DNA from: Solibacillus sp. FSL H8-0538
GTDB lineage: Bacteria; Bacillota; Bacilli; Bacillales_A; Planococcaceae
Reading direction: 5' to 3'
Assembly (NCBI RefSeq): GCF_038003525.1
Contig: NZ_JBBOPI010000001.1
Span: 1,665,001 to 1,729,000, forward strand
Length of the DNA stretch: 64,000 nucleotides
Position 1 is the stretch's first letter, and each line of letters begins with the position of its first letter. The notes under the pieces are model-generated. The model ran no database searches. It was not told the DNA's origin and saw only the letters and a program-made list of their open reading frames with translations. Positions 26,497 to 35,279 of this stretch are shown here, in pieces. The translations under genes were made by a program, and so were the position numbers.

Positions 26497-27036
26497 CTAC
26501 AATTTTAAAAAATCATTTTTCCGAATGACATGTAATACGCAGGGGGCCTTTACTTGGTGCTCTAATTTTTTTAGTTCAAGCGGGAACTCATCCTCAACAT
26601 GTAACGATATGTAAGGGAGCTTTTCTTGAGCTTTTCTTGAGCGAATATTGATATGATTAGCACCGGCGAACACATAGTACATGCCCAGTTCTGTAAAGGC
26701 TGTATGTAAAATTTTCACCTTTGCCAGTTCATTATAGCCTAGCCCCCAATAGTTATGACCGATCCATGTCCCGATATGACAAGTTTTATGTGTGTAATTA
26801 ATGTCCTTCAAAGTAATGACCCCAATTAACTGACCTTCCTCATTTAATATGACACGTGAATAGGACTTTCCTTGCCTTTCTTGAACAATAATAAATTTAA
26901 TGTAGCTAATTGTTCCTTCTAGTGAGGCTTGTTCATCAGTTAGGGCAATCGCGTCTTTTACTTGAGGGGCAGATGATAGCTGTGACATTCTCTCCGCATA
27001 TTTTAAGTCGTGTGGAACTAACATAACATGTACCAT
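26497..27036 (-). CDS. GNAT family N-acetyltransferase
   Basis: This 179-residue protein resembles the RimJ/RimL-type GNAT branch: E-E-G-Q-L-I-G-V-I-T-L-K-D, G-T-W-I-G and Y-W-G-L-G-Y, which replaces the usual G-x-G-x-G/A acetyl-CoA loop, then A-F-T-E-L-G-M-Y-Y-V-F-A-G-A-N-H-I-N-I-R-S. It probably acetylates an amino group on a protein terminus or small molecule. The ribosome binding site is AAGGAGG. It stands alone between a terminator and a stretch of decayed DNA. Confidence 0.87.
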   Translation of the reverse strand: MVHVMLVPHDLKYAERMSQLSSAPQVKDAIALTDEQASLEGTISYIKFIIVQERQGKSYSRVILNEEGQLIGVITLKDINYTHKTCHIGTWIGHNYWGLGYNELAKVKILHTAFTELGMYYVFAGANHINIRSRKAQEKLPYISLHVEDEFPLELKKLEHQVKAPCVLHVIRKNDFLKL

Positions 27037-27098
27037 ATGAATCCTCCTTTTTTTCCTTGTAGTTAATTATGCTGTTATAACTAATATAATACATTTAA

Positions 27099-27317
27099 TT
27101 CTCAAATATTTACAAATTACATCGACATACGATAGAGAGAAGAGTACTAAAGACGTTTCAGGATAAAGGTTGGATCGCTGTGTTAGACGGTAATGCCCGA
27201 AAAAATGAATACCTAACTACGAAGCAAAGTAAAGAAGTAGTCAAATACAAAATTAATGGATTCCACGAGCTTTATGAAAATGGGTGGAATAAATCTTTAA
27301 ATATTTGGAAATTTTGA
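27099..27317 (+). pseudogene. Remnant coding frame without a start codon
   Basis: A frame of 72 codons is open from 27099 to TGA at 27315-27317 and has coding-like composition (for example G-W-I-A-V-L-D-G-N-A and G-F-H-E-L-Y-E-N-G-W-N-K). No ATG, GTG or TTG with a ribosome binding site begins it. I do not recognise the family. It looks like the 3' end of a lost gene. Confidence 0.4.
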
Positions 27318-27436
27318 AACCTTTTTGGTAAAGCATTCGTAGAAAGAGAGGGTATAGAAATGAAAAAATACTATTTATTATTGGGGTCTTTACCAAAACA
27401 TGTGCTTTACTTTAAAAGAAAGTGTACTACTTTATA

Positions 27437-27625
27437 GGCACATGGAACGGAAGGCGGCGACTCCTGCGGGAAGAGCGTGAGCCTTGAGACCCCGCACGAA
27501 GCGTTTAGGAACGAAGGCTAAGAACGCCACGTCCTGTGGCAACGCCTTCGTGACCAACATCGTGTTGGCCCGAGGAGGCTCAAGCCACGCCCGCGGAAAG
27601 CGTCCGCCTGGAGTGGAATGTGCTG
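27437..27625. repeat. GC-rich Bacillaceae-type palindromic repeat element
   Basis: A 189-bp GC-rich island lies in AT-rich DNA, bounded by GGCACAT (27437) and the inverted ATGTGC (27618-27623). Inner arms are GGCGGcgactcctGCGGG near the left end and CCCGCggaaagcgtCCGCC near the right. The centre adds CACGTCCTGTGG and AACATCGTGTTGG hairpins. I know very similar GC-rich hairpin repeats from many Bacillaceae genomes, but no protein is encoded and I can give no agreed name. It abuts gene fragments on both sides. Confidence 0.7.
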
Positions 27626-27673
27626 TCAAGTACAGATTTTGGTGTAGAGCCTATTATTGCAGAGATGAAATAA

Positions 27674-27832
27674 GAGAAATGGATTAATGCTAGGGCAGTA
27701 ATTTTGAACATAAGCCTCTACTTTGATGATGAATCAGTAAAATTGAAAGGTGTTATTTCAATATTGATTGTCATAGCATGTATATTGCTTGGCTTCATGT
27801 TAGTACGCTATCAAAAACGTGGAAAGCGCTAA
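27674..27832 (+). pseudogene. Remnant of a membrane protein C-terminus
   Basis: A frame open from 27674 to TAA at 27830-27832 ends in a clear transmembrane helix (V-I-S-I-L-I-V-I-A-C-I-L-L-G-F-M-L-V) and a basic tail (R-Y-Q-K-R-G-K-R). There is no plausible start. Upstream a 25-codon frame with a good ribosome binding site (27360-27437) stops exactly where the GC-rich repeat begins, so the two may be ends of one interrupted gene. Confidence 0.4.
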
Positions 27833-27871
27833 AACAATAACTTCATATTTTCGGAAATTAGGAGGCAAACG

Positions 27872-28771
27872 ATGACATTAACATTACAAAAAGTAACAAA
27901 GCGTTATAAAGATTTTACCGCGGTTCAAGATTTGAATTTCACGATTGATAAGGGTGAAATATTCGGACTCATTGGCCAAAATGGCGCGGGTAAAACGACG
28001 ACATTCCGCATGATTTTAGATTTGCAGGAAACGACGAGCGGAACAATTACATGGGACGGCATGCCAGTGAATAAGTTAAATCGTGATTTGCTCGGCTATT
28101 TACCGGAGGAGCGTGGGATCTTTCCACAAATGAAGGTAGAAGAGCAACTAATTTTTTTCGGCGAATTACGTGGTATGAAGCATGACGTACTAAAACGCGA
28201 AATTGATTTTTGGATTGAACGCTTTGACCTAGAGGAAAAGCGCCAACAAAAAGCGGAAACATTATCAAAAGGAAATCAACAAAAAGTTCAGCTTATTGCT
28301 AGCTTCCTGCACCTTCCGCAATTTCTTATTTTAGATGAGCCATTTAGCGGGTTGGACCCGGTGAATATGGAATTACTAAAAAATGCGATATTACTATTAA
28401 AAGAGCAGGGCATGACAATTTTATTCTCCAGTCACCAAATGGACAATGTGGAGGAGCTTTGTGATCATCTATGTTTATTAAAACGAGGTGTATCTTTATT
28501 TTCGGGGTCACTCCTTGATCTAAAAAAACAATACGGTAAAATAAAGCTCACGTTGCGAACTCATTTACCTCTTGAAGTGTTAGAACGCTTGGAAGGGGTG
28601 AAGCAAGTGCGTGAGGAGCGCGACCAGTTCGTGTTAACGCTACAAGACGAATCCTACGCACGCAAAATTTTCGAGCGAGTTAGTAATGGCGAGTATATTG
28701 AAAAATTTAGCCTTGATTATTTGTCGCTGGATGAAATTTTCAAGGATCAGGTAGGTGGTAGCCATGTCTAA
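27872..28771 (+). CDS. yhaQ: ABC transporter ATP-binding protein, YhaQ/NatA type
   Basis: This 299-residue subunit has Walker A (G-Q-N-G-A-G-K-T-T, about residues 40-48), the signature in the form L-S-K-G-N-Q-Q-K, Walker B (F-L-I-L-D-E-P) and H-loop (S-S-H-Q-M). A C-terminal extension of about 85 residues (DUF4162 type) is typical of YhaQ/NatA exporters. The L-S-K-G signature is the normal variant in this group. It pairs with the permease encoded by the overlapping gene. Sodium or toxic compound export is the family's usual guess. Confidence 0.9.
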   Translation: MTLTLQKVTKRYKDFTAVQDLNFTIDKGEIFGLIGQNGAGKTTTFRMILDLQETTSGTITWDGMPVNKLNRDLLGYLPEERGIFPQMKVEEQLIFFGELRGMKHDVLKREIDFWIERFDLEEKRQQKAETLSKGNQQKVQLIASFLHLPQFLILDEPFSGLDPVNMELLKNAILLLKEQGMTILFSSHQMDNVEELCDHLCLLKRGVSLFSGSLLDLKKQYGKIKLTLRTHLPLEVLERLEGVKQVREERDQFVLTLQDESYARKIFERVSNGEYIEKFSLDYLSLDEIFKDQVGGSHV

Positions 28772-30002
28772 ATTTATGATTTTAGTTAAACAATTATATA
28801 AACAGAAAATCCGTTCAAAACCTTTCCTATTAATGCTAGGATTATATATTGTAATTATTAGTGCAATTGTTTTCTGGTCAGATATTAAGGAAGTTTTTGT
28901 AAATAGTGAACAAACTGAAATTGCGCTTATTAACAAAACAGACTATGACATGCAGTCGGTTTTTGTTTCGGGTGATGAAACGAAATGGGTGTTTTTAGAG
29001 GCTGCGGACGAGGAACTGGATCAGAAGCTAGAGGACGGCTCGTATTTAGCGGCCATTACCCTAACGGAAGCCGGCCCGAAGCTTGCGGCTGACATTCAAT
29101 CGTATGACCCGCTACAGCTAAATGATCAGCAAATGCTGTATCAAGAAATTAATAATGCTGGACAATTTTATGCGATGGGGAAACTGGATTTAACTGATGA
29201 ACAGGCATCAACTTTACTCGATTCGGAGCCTATCGTAACGACAATGACATTAAATACTGAAGCGAAAGATGGCAAAACAACCGATGAAAAACAAGCGGGA
29301 ATTTTAATTTCATACGGTGTTGGATTTTTAATTTATCTCTTTATTAATACGTTTTTATCCATGATTACGACGGATGTAGCCTCTGAAAAAGGCTCGCGTG
29401 CACTAGAAATGCTTCTTGTTAGTGTAAAGCCAGAAACGCATTTCCGTTCGAAGCTTGTCGGTGTATTATTATTAGCAATTACGCAGTTTACCGTGTTGCT
29501 TGGCTTCCTTTTTGTCTTACTAAGATTCACGAAAGGCGGAGAGAAGTGGGAAATGGTGTCAGAAGTTTTCACGACCATTTCGCTTTCTTATTTTTCTTAT
29601 GTCTTAGCTTTCTTGTTCGGTACATTGTTCTTGTTTTTAATAATTGGGGCATTTTTTGGCTCCCTTGTATCAAAGGTAGAGGAAGCATCGCAAGTAATGA
29701 TGCCAGCAATCTTAATTACGATTGTCGGCTTCTATGTGTTGGTTACGGGTATGTCCAATCCGGATACGATGCTTATTAAAGTATTCTCCTATATCCCATT
29801 TACGTCCGGTATGGTCATGCCACTGCGTATTGGTGCGACGGATATTAGTCCCTTGGAGCCGCTGGTATCATTAGCTATTTTGGTTGCGACAGTACTCATA
29901 CTATATAAACTGAGCTTATCGTTTTATAAACGAAGTGTGCTAACGTATTCATCTGGCGGCATTATTAGTAAAATCAAAACAGTTTTCAAAGTAACGACTT
30001 AA
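28764..30002 (+). CDS. yhaP: ABC transporter permease, YhaP/NatB type
   Basis: This 412-residue membrane protein has one N-terminal helix (about residues 18-40), an external domain (about 45-175) and five or six C-terminal helices, the layout of NatB/YhaP ABC-2 permeases. The conserved E-K-G-S-R-A-L-E-M-L-L-V-S segment lies near residue 210. I chose the ATG at 28764, after GGTAGGTGG, which overlaps the ATPase gene's stop by 8 bp. Both subunits should be translated together. A strong terminator follows. Confidence 0.9.
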   Translation: MSKFMILVKQLYKQKIRSKPFLLMLGLYIVIISAIVFWSDIKEVFVNSEQTEIALINKTDYDMQSVFVSGDETKWVFLEAADEELDQKLEDGSYLAAITLTEAGPKLAADIQSYDPLQLNDQQMLYQEINNAGQFYAMGKLDLTDEQASTLLDSEPIVTTMTLNTEAKDGKTTDEKQAGILISYGVGFLIYLFINTFLSMITTDVASEKGSRALEMLLVSVKPETHFRSKLVGVLLLAITQFTVLLGFLFVLLRFTKGGEKWEMVSEVFTTISLSYFSYVLAFLFGTLFLFLIIGAFFGSLVSKVEEASQVMMPAILITIVGFYVLVTGMSNPDTMLIKVFSYIPFTSGMVMPLRIGATDISPLEPLVSLAILVATVLILYKLSLSFYKRSVLTYSSGGIISKIKTVFKVTT

Positions 30003-30004
30003 AC

Positions 30005-30043
30005 GGCGAACCGCTAATTTCTATAATTAGCGGTTCGTTTTTT
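30005..30043 (+). terminator. Strong intrinsic terminator
   Basis: GCGAACCGCTAATT pairs perfectly with AATTAGCGGTTCG across a short loop, then six T residues. Confidence 0.92.
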
Positions 30044-30108
30044 GACTATTTGAGCTTAGCCCACTGAATGTACTTCATTCAATTTTATGGATAAATTTCT
30101 ATATTTTA

Positions 30109-30137
30109 TTCACTCGATTCCTAAAGTTTGCTAAAAT
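30109..30137 (+). promoter_or_regulatory. Promoter candidate for BmrCD-like operon
   Basis: TTCACT (30109-30114) and TAAAAT (30132-30137) are separated by 17 bp. The start codon is 33 bp downstream, too near for a bmrB-like attenuator leader. Confidence 0.4.
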
Positions 30138-30169
30138 AGGCAGACGTGAATAGAAAAGAAGGTGAACAA

Positions 30170-31930
30170 ATGAAGGTGTTTATTAAACTTGCTTGGTTTT
30201 TTAACGAGCGAAAACGTGAATATTTTTTTGGGCTAACAATGCTGACAATGGTTGCCATGCTACAACTTATTCCCCCTAAAATAATTGGCTATACAATTGA
30301 TGAAATTGGAGCGGGTACATTAACGAAGGGCTCGCTCTTAAAATGGCTCGGTGTAATTGCCGGAGTAGCAATACTGATGTATATTTTACGTTATTTTTGG
30401 CGCCAAATGATTTTCGGCTCGTCAAACTATTTAGCACGTGCACTACGTGAAAAATTATTCCGCCATTTTACAAAAATGTCACCTTCCTTTTATCAGCAGC
30501 GCCGTGTGGGGGATTTAATGGCGCACGCTACGAATGATGTGAATGCCGTACAGCAAACTGCAGGGTTCGGGGTGCTAACATTATTTGACTCCATTACGAC
30601 GGGAAGTTTCGTCATGCTCGCAATGGCCATTACCATTGACTGGCGCCTGACACTTATTGCCCTTATTCCGATGCCGATTATGGCACTAATCACGAGTTAT
30701 TATGGCAAGCTACTGCACCAGCGCTTCGGTCGTGCCCAGGCGGCATTTTCGGATTTAAACGATAAAACGCAGGAAAGCATTACCGGCATGAAAGTCATTA
30801 AAACTTTCGGTCAGCAGCAAGATGATGTGGAGGATTTCACAAAGCTTTCTAATCAAGTCGTTGAAAAAAATATGCATGTGGCGAAAGTAGATTCATTATT
30901 TGATCCAACGATTAGCTTAGTTATTGGGGTAAGTTTCCTTCTTAGTATGGCATTTGGTGCGAAGTTTATTGTGGAAGGTGCGATGACGATTGGTGATTTA
31001 GTTGCCTTTAATACATTTTTGGGACTGCTCATATGGCCAATGCTCGCAATTGGGATGCTCTTTAATATTGTGGAGCGCGGCTCGGCATCCTATGACCGCA
31101 TAGAAGCCTTGCTCAATGTACCTCTTGAAATTGACGACAAGTTTGGCGCGCTTAATGAACGTCCGGAAGGTGATTTACATGTCAATATCCGTGAATTCAA
31201 ATTCCCAGGAGATGACAAGGTGGCATTACAAAATGTAGCGTTTCAATTAAAACGTGGCGAGACGCTCGGCATTGTAGGGAAAACAGGTGCTGGAAAAACA
31301 GCTATTTTGAAATTATTACTACGTGAGTTTGAAGGCTATGATGGAAAAATTACGTACGGTGGGAAAGCAATTGATCATTTCCAAAAGCTACGTCTACGGG
31401 AGGCAATTGGCTATGTACCACAAGACCACTTCCTATTCTCGGCTTCGATTTATTCGAATATTGCTTTTACGAATCCTAGTGCTACGCGAGAGCAAGTGGA
31501 GCAAGCTGCTAAATTAGCGCAGATTAATGACGATATTTGTAGATTTACAAATGGGTATCAAACAATTGTAGGCGAACGTGGTGTGTCATTATCGGGTGGA
31601 CAAAAGCAGAGAATTTCTATTGCGCGTGCACTCATGATGAAGCCCGAGTTGCTTATATTAGATGATTCCTTGTCTGCTGTTGATGCAAAAACGGAGGAAG
31701 CCATTTTGCAGTCGTTAAAGGATGCACGCCGTGATGCGACAACGATTATTACGTCACATCGCCTGAGTGCCATTCAGCATGCACACATCATTTTAGTGCT
31801 ACAGGAAGGAACGATTGTAGAAAAGGGCTCGCATGAGGAGCTTATGGCCTTGCGTGGTCGTTATTATGAAATGTATGAATTGCAGCAATTGGAGCAGCTG
31901 GTTGAAAAGGGAGGCGAGACAAATGAGTAA
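30170..31930 (+). CDS. bmrC: Heterodimeric ABC multidrug exporter subunit, BmrC (YheI) type
   Basis: This 586-residue subunit has six N-terminal transmembrane helices (about residues 15-310) and a nucleotide-binding domain (about 340-580) with Walker A (G-K-T-G-A-G-K-T), canonical signature (L-S-G-G-Q-K-Q-R) and Walker B ending L-I-L-D-D, with Asp where Glu is usual. This loss of the catalytic Glu is characteristic of the BmrC half of BmrC/BmrD exporters. The ATG at 30170 follows AAGAAGGTGA. It overlaps the partner gene by 8 bp. It should export drugs or lipids out of the cytoplasm or inner leaflet. Confidence 0.9.
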   Translation: MKVFIKLAWFFNERKREYFFGLTMLTMVAMLQLIPPKIIGYTIDEIGAGTLTKGSLLKWLGVIAGVAILMYILRYFWRQMIFGSSNYLARALREKLFRHFTKMSPSFYQQRRVGDLMAHATNDVNAVQQTAGFGVLTLFDSITTGSFVMLAMAITIDWRLTLIALIPMPIMALITSYYGKLLHQRFGRAQAAFSDLNDKTQESITGMKVIKTFGQQQDDVEDFTKLSNQVVEKNMHVAKVDSLFDPTISLVIGVSFLLSMAFGAKFIVEGAMTIGDLVAFNTFLGLLIWPMLAIGMLFNIVERGSASYDRIEALLNVPLEIDDKFGALNERPEGDLHVNIREFKFPGDDKVALQNVAFQLKRGETLGIVGKTGAGKTAILKLLLREFEGYDGKITYGGKAIDHFQKLRLREAIGYVPQDHFLFSASIYSNIAFTNPSATREQVEQAAKLAQINDDICRFTNGYQTIVGERGVSLSGGQKQRISIARALMMKPELLILDDSLSAVDAKTEEAILQSLKDARRDATTIITSHRLSAIQHAHIILVLQEGTIVEKGSHEELMALRGRYYEMYELQQLEQLVEKGGETNE

Positions 31931-33695
31931 GCAACCCACCTTTTCACAACAACAGCAACGACAAGTACTAAAGCGTCTATTTATGTATTTAGTCCCGCAT
32001 AAAAGGGCAGTTATCGTTGCACTTTTTCTACTCGTGTTAACCGTCACGGGAGATGTGCTCGGTCCGTATTTAATTAAACTATTTATAGATGATCATTTAG
32101 CAGTCGGTAATTTTGACCAGGAGCCAATCATTTTTCTTGCAGTGACGTATATGACAATTCAAGTGCTAAATGTTGTCATTAGCTATTTCCAACAGCTAAA
32201 GTTCCAGGAAATCGCACTGAAAATCATTCAGCAGCTACGCATAGATGTATTTTCAAAAATTCATCAGCTTGGCATGCGTTATTTTGATAAAGTACCTGCG
32301 GGATCAATCGTCTCACGTGCAACGAATGATACAGAGGCGATTAAGGATATGTTTGTTAGTGTATTAATTAGCTTTGTACAGGCGGCATTCCTAATTCTTG
32401 GGGTATATGTGGCGATGTTTTTGCTAAATCCGGTGCTTGCGATGTTTGCGCTCGCATTGCTACCAATTATCATTTACATCATTTATTTATACCGAAAGCT
32501 AAGCTCCACTGTTTATATGGAAATGCGTGAGAAATTAAGTGAGCTTAATGCGAAGCTTGCGGAATCTTTATCTGGTATGAGTATTATTCAAGTATTCCGC
32601 CAAGAAAAACGTTTTAATGATGAGTTTGATGAGATTAACGAGCAGCATTATAGGGCAATGATGAATAATACGAAGCTTAATAGTTTACTACTACGTCCTG
32701 TAATTGATCTAGTATACTTTACTGCTATTATTTTATTACTATTCTATTTTGGGCAAACGTCACTAGAGGCTGCAGTTGAAGTCGGTGTTGTCTATGCATT
32801 TATTACGTATATAAACCGCTTCTTTGAGCCAATTAATCAAATGATGGAAAGTCTTGCGCTATTCCAGCAGGCGACTGTTGCGGCTTCTCGCGTATTTGCG
32901 CTACTTGATGAGGAAGAGTTAGAGCCAGAGCAGGCGAACCATTCGCTGGAAATTAACGAGGGGCGTATTGAATTTAAAGACGTGTCGTTTAGTTATGACG
33001 GAGAAAAGGACGTGCTGAAAAATATTTCGTTTGCCGTGAACCCAGGGGAGACGGTTGCACTTGTTGGGCATACGGGAAGCGGGAAAAGCTCGATTATTAA
33101 CTTACTTATGCGTTTTTACGAGTTTAAACACGGTGATATTTTCATAGACGCGGAGTCGATTAAAGCTTATAGCCAAACGGAGCTCCGCCGAAAGCTAGGA
33201 CTCGTGCTACAGGATCCGTTTTTATTCTACGGTACGATTGCATCCAATATTCGTTTAAACAATCAGGAGTTAACGGATGTGGATGTGCGTGAGGCGGCTA
33301 AGTTTGTGCAAGCGGACGACTTTATTAATACGTTGCCAGATCAGTATGCGCACAAGGTTTCCGAACGCGGCTCTACGTTTTCTAGTGGCCAGCGCCAGCT
33401 TATTGCATTTGCGCGGACTATAGCGACAAATCCTAAAGTGCTCGTTTTAGACGAGGCAACGGCTGCAATTGATACAGAAACGGAAGTGGCGATTCAAGGT
33501 TCGCTTGAGAAAATGAGAAAAGGGCGTACCACGATTGCGATAGCTCACCGACTCTCAACAATTCAGGACGCAGAGCTAATTTTAGTACTACACCAGGGGG
33601 AAATTATAGAGCGTGGTACACATCAGGCGCTACTTGCACAAAAAGGGCTATATCATAAAATGTATTTACTACAAAATGGTATTGTTGAAGAATGA
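31923..33695 (+). CDS. bmrD: Heterodimeric ABC multidrug exporter subunit, BmrD (YheH) type
   Basis: This 590-residue partner subunit has six transmembrane helices followed by a nucleotide-binding domain with Walker A (G-H-T-G-S-G-K-S-S), a non-canonical signature (F-S-S-G-Q-R-Q-L) and canonical Walker B with Glu (V-L-V-L-D-E-A). Together with the upstream subunit it gives one active and one degenerate ATP site, as established for BmrCD. It is somewhat shorter than B. subtilis BmrD. The ATG at 31923 follows GGGAGGCG and overlaps the end of the previous gene. Confidence 0.9.
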   Translation: MSKQPTFSQQQQRQVLKRLFMYLVPHKRAVIVALFLLVLTVTGDVLGPYLIKLFIDDHLAVGNFDQEPIIFLAVTYMTIQVLNVVISYFQQLKFQEIALKIIQQLRIDVFSKIHQLGMRYFDKVPAGSIVSRATNDTEAIKDMFVSVLISFVQAAFLILGVYVAMFLLNPVLAMFALALLPIIIYIIYLYRKLSSTVYMEMREKLSELNAKLAESLSGMSIIQVFRQEKRFNDEFDEINEQHYRAMMNNTKLNSLLLRPVIDLVYFTAIILLLFYFGQTSLEAAVEVGVVYAFITYINRFFEPINQMMESLALFQQATVAASRVFALLDEEELEPEQANHSLEINEGRIEFKDVSFSYDGEKDVLKNISFAVNPGETVALVGHTGSGKSSIINLLMRFYEFKHGDIFIDAESIKAYSQTELRRKLGLVLQDPFLFYGTIASNIRLNNQELTDVDVREAAKFVQADDFINTLPDQYAHKVSERGSTFSSGQRQLIAFARTIATNPKVLVLDEATAAIDTETEVAIQGSLEKMRKGRTTIAIAHRLSTIQDAELILVLHQGEIIERGTHQALLAQKGLYHKMYLLQNGIVEE

Positions 33696-33698
33696 AAT

Positions 33699-33729
33699 TG
33701 GTCTCGCACAATAGCGAGGCCTTTTTTTT
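33699..33729 (+). terminator. Intrinsic terminator of BmrCD-like operon
   Basis: GGTCTCG and CGAGGCC pair across CACAATAG, followed by eight T residues. Confidence 0.88.
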
Positions 33730-33881
33730 GGCACTTCCATGTGAAAATGATGTTCTTTTGCAATAATAAACATGATAAACGACGATAAAATTATATTTAA
33801 ATAAAATTGTATAATATTACCATTATAATTATAATAGAGTTAGGTTCAAATTTTTTACATATCAACAAAGGGGGCTTGGAA

Positions 33882-34304
33882 ATGGATTCATTCGTAGCAA
33901 CAAATAGTTTGCAGGTAAATGTTGGGTTGATCGTTCTTATTTTCACAGTGTTTACGCTACTACAGCACCTTATTTTCGGTTTAATTTACAGCAAGCTTGT
34001 TGATGGGCTCGGCATGGAAGGAAAGAAACTTTGGGCTTGGCTTCCTGGGCTTAACCTATTGCTATTTTATGTACTCGTAAAAGAGGATAAAGGCTCACAG
34101 AATGCAAAAACATTATTGATAGTCGCGTCTCTATTTCTAGCTATTTTACCGGCTGTGCCACTTATTTATTTATATCAGGGAAATGTGGAGTCGGGCATTA
34201 TTTTCGGAGCAGTCAATATGATTATTTTACAAGTGTTCTTCTACGGTTACGGGGTAACAAGATTTAACCGGGTCTTTGATCGCCGTTTTGGAAGTTATAA
34301 TTAG
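33882..34304 (+). CDS. Multi-pass membrane protein of unknown function
   Basis: This 140-residue protein has three to four hydrophobic helices (about residues 13-38, 50-66, 78-98, 103-125). The start is the ATG at 33882 after AAAGGGGGC; a longer in-frame start at 33807 lacks a ribosome binding site. The W-A-W-L-P-G-L-N-L-L-L-F-Y segment is reminiscent of DUF5684-like small membrane proteins, but I do not assign it. A terminator follows. Confidence 0.65.
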   Translation: MDSFVATNSLQVNVGLIVLIFTVFTLLQHLIFGLIYSKLVDGLGMEGKKLWAWLPGLNLLLFYVLVKEDKGSQNAKTLLIVASLFLAILPAVPLIYLYQGNVESGIIFGAVNMIILQVFFYGYGVTRFNRVFDRRFGSYN

Positions 34305-34312
34305 TATTTTAG

Positions 34313-34338
34313 GGATGTGCTATGGCATGTCCCTTTTT
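34313..34338 (+). terminator. Intrinsic terminator
   Basis: GGGATGTGC and GCATGTCCC pair and are followed by TTTTTC. Confidence 0.7.
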
Positions 34339-34398
34339 CATTTACCGAATTTAGGCTTATAATAAATTGACTAATTTTTTGTTCAGAAAGGGAGAATT

Positions 34399-35055
34399 AT
34401 GGATTATTATAATTTATTTGTCGCTCTAGAGAATAGTAGGGACAATGAACAAGCAATGAAAATGAGTGCGTATATGCGTGACCAATTTTCATTTTTGGGA
34501 ACACCATCACCAAAGCGTAAAGCGATATACAAGGATTTTTTCAAAGAGGCAAAAAAAGAACCACTAGTAGATTGGTCATTTGTCCATGATTGTTGGAAGC
34601 AAGAATATAGAGAATATCAATATGTAGCGACAGATTATTTATTGCTTAAGAAAAAGTGTTTAACCGTTTCAGATGTTGCTAAAATTAAGGAATTAGTTAT
34701 TTCTAAATCATGGTGGGATACGGTTGACGGACTGGACGGGGTTGTTGGAGAAATTGCATTGTCTTATCCAGAAGTAAACGAAATGATGTTAGCATGGAGC
34801 ACAGACGAGAACTTTTGGGTGAGAAGGATGGCGATTGACCATCAGCTTTCACGAAAAGCAAAAACGAACACAGACTTACTAGAAGCGATTATTAAAAACA
34901 ATTTAGGGCAAACAGAATTTTTCATCAACAAAGCAATTGGCTGGAGTTTACGAGATTATAGTAAAACCAATCCACAATGGGTGACGGATTTTATAGAAAG
35001 ATACCGCGAAAAACTTGCTCCTTTAAGTATTAGAGAGGCGAGTAAATATCTATAG
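34399..35055 (+). CDS. DNA alkylation repair protein, AlkD-type glycosylase
   Basis: This 218-residue all-helical protein belongs to the AlkD family of HEAT-like-repeat DNA glycosylases, which remove N3- and N7-alkylated purines. The family marker S-W-W-D-T-V-D (about residues 103-109) holds the Trp and Asp used for base excision, and F-W-V-R-R-M-A-I lies just downstream, with W-S-L-R-D-Y near the end. Length and order agree with B. cereus AlkD-like proteins. The gene has a ribosome binding site AAAGGGAG and its own terminator. Confidence 0.93.
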   Translation: MDYYNLFVALENSRDNEQAMKMSAYMRDQFSFLGTPSPKRKAIYKDFFKEAKKEPLVDWSFVHDCWKQEYREYQYVATDYLLLKKKCLTVSDVAKIKELVISKSWWDTVDGLDGVVGEIALSYPEVNEMMLAWSTDENFWVRRMAIDHQLSRKAKTNTDLLEAIIKNNLGQTEFFINKAIGWSLRDYSKTNPQWVTDFIERYREKLAPLSIREASKYL

Positions 35056-35078
35056 TATTAAACAATTAATCTCGTAAA

Positions 35079-35127
35079 AAGGCTACGTCAAAAGTGAATT
35101 TTTCCTTTTGACGTAGCCTTATTTATT
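35079..35127 (+). terminator. Strong intrinsic terminator after alkD-like gene
   Basis: AAGGCTACGTCAAAA (35079-35093) pairs perfectly with TTTTGACGTAGCCTT (35106-35120), then ATTTATT. Confidence 0.9.
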
Positions 35128-35160
35128 AGATAGGAAGTATAACTTTTTGATAATGTCTAG

Positions 35161-35272
35161 GCATTCGCGCCGCACGCTCGAGGTCGCTTCGATTCCTCTG
35201 GCGAAAGTGGTGGAGCGTTTACTTTCGCTTCGGGCTCTCCAGTGCTTGTCGCGTGCAAACGGGCGCGAATGC
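35161..35272. repeat. GC-rich cruciform-forming repeat element
   Basis: Perfect 11-bp arms GCATTCGCGCC (35161-35171) and GGCGCGAATGC (35262-35272) flank second arms GCACGC (35172-35177) and GCGTGC (35251-35256), with an inner GCGAAAG/CTTTCGC hairpin. The GC content is far above the surroundings. No gene is encoded. It ends 7 bp from the AhpD-fold gene's stop codon and could act as its terminator-like barrier. It is different in sequence from the element at 27437. Confidence 0.65.
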
Positions 35273-35279
35273 GCTTTTC

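Noticed and set aside
30046-30169. Attenuator leader peptide before the BmrC-like gene, as in B. subtilis bmrB
   Set aside because: The leader between the likely promoter and the start codon is only about 30 bases, with no leader frame or terminator hairpin.
35138-35153. Possible fourth copy of the dispersed repeat (GGAAGTATAACTTTTT)
   Set aside because: Only about 14 bp match the palindrome start; the conserved ATAAGTAA block and closing hairpin are absent.
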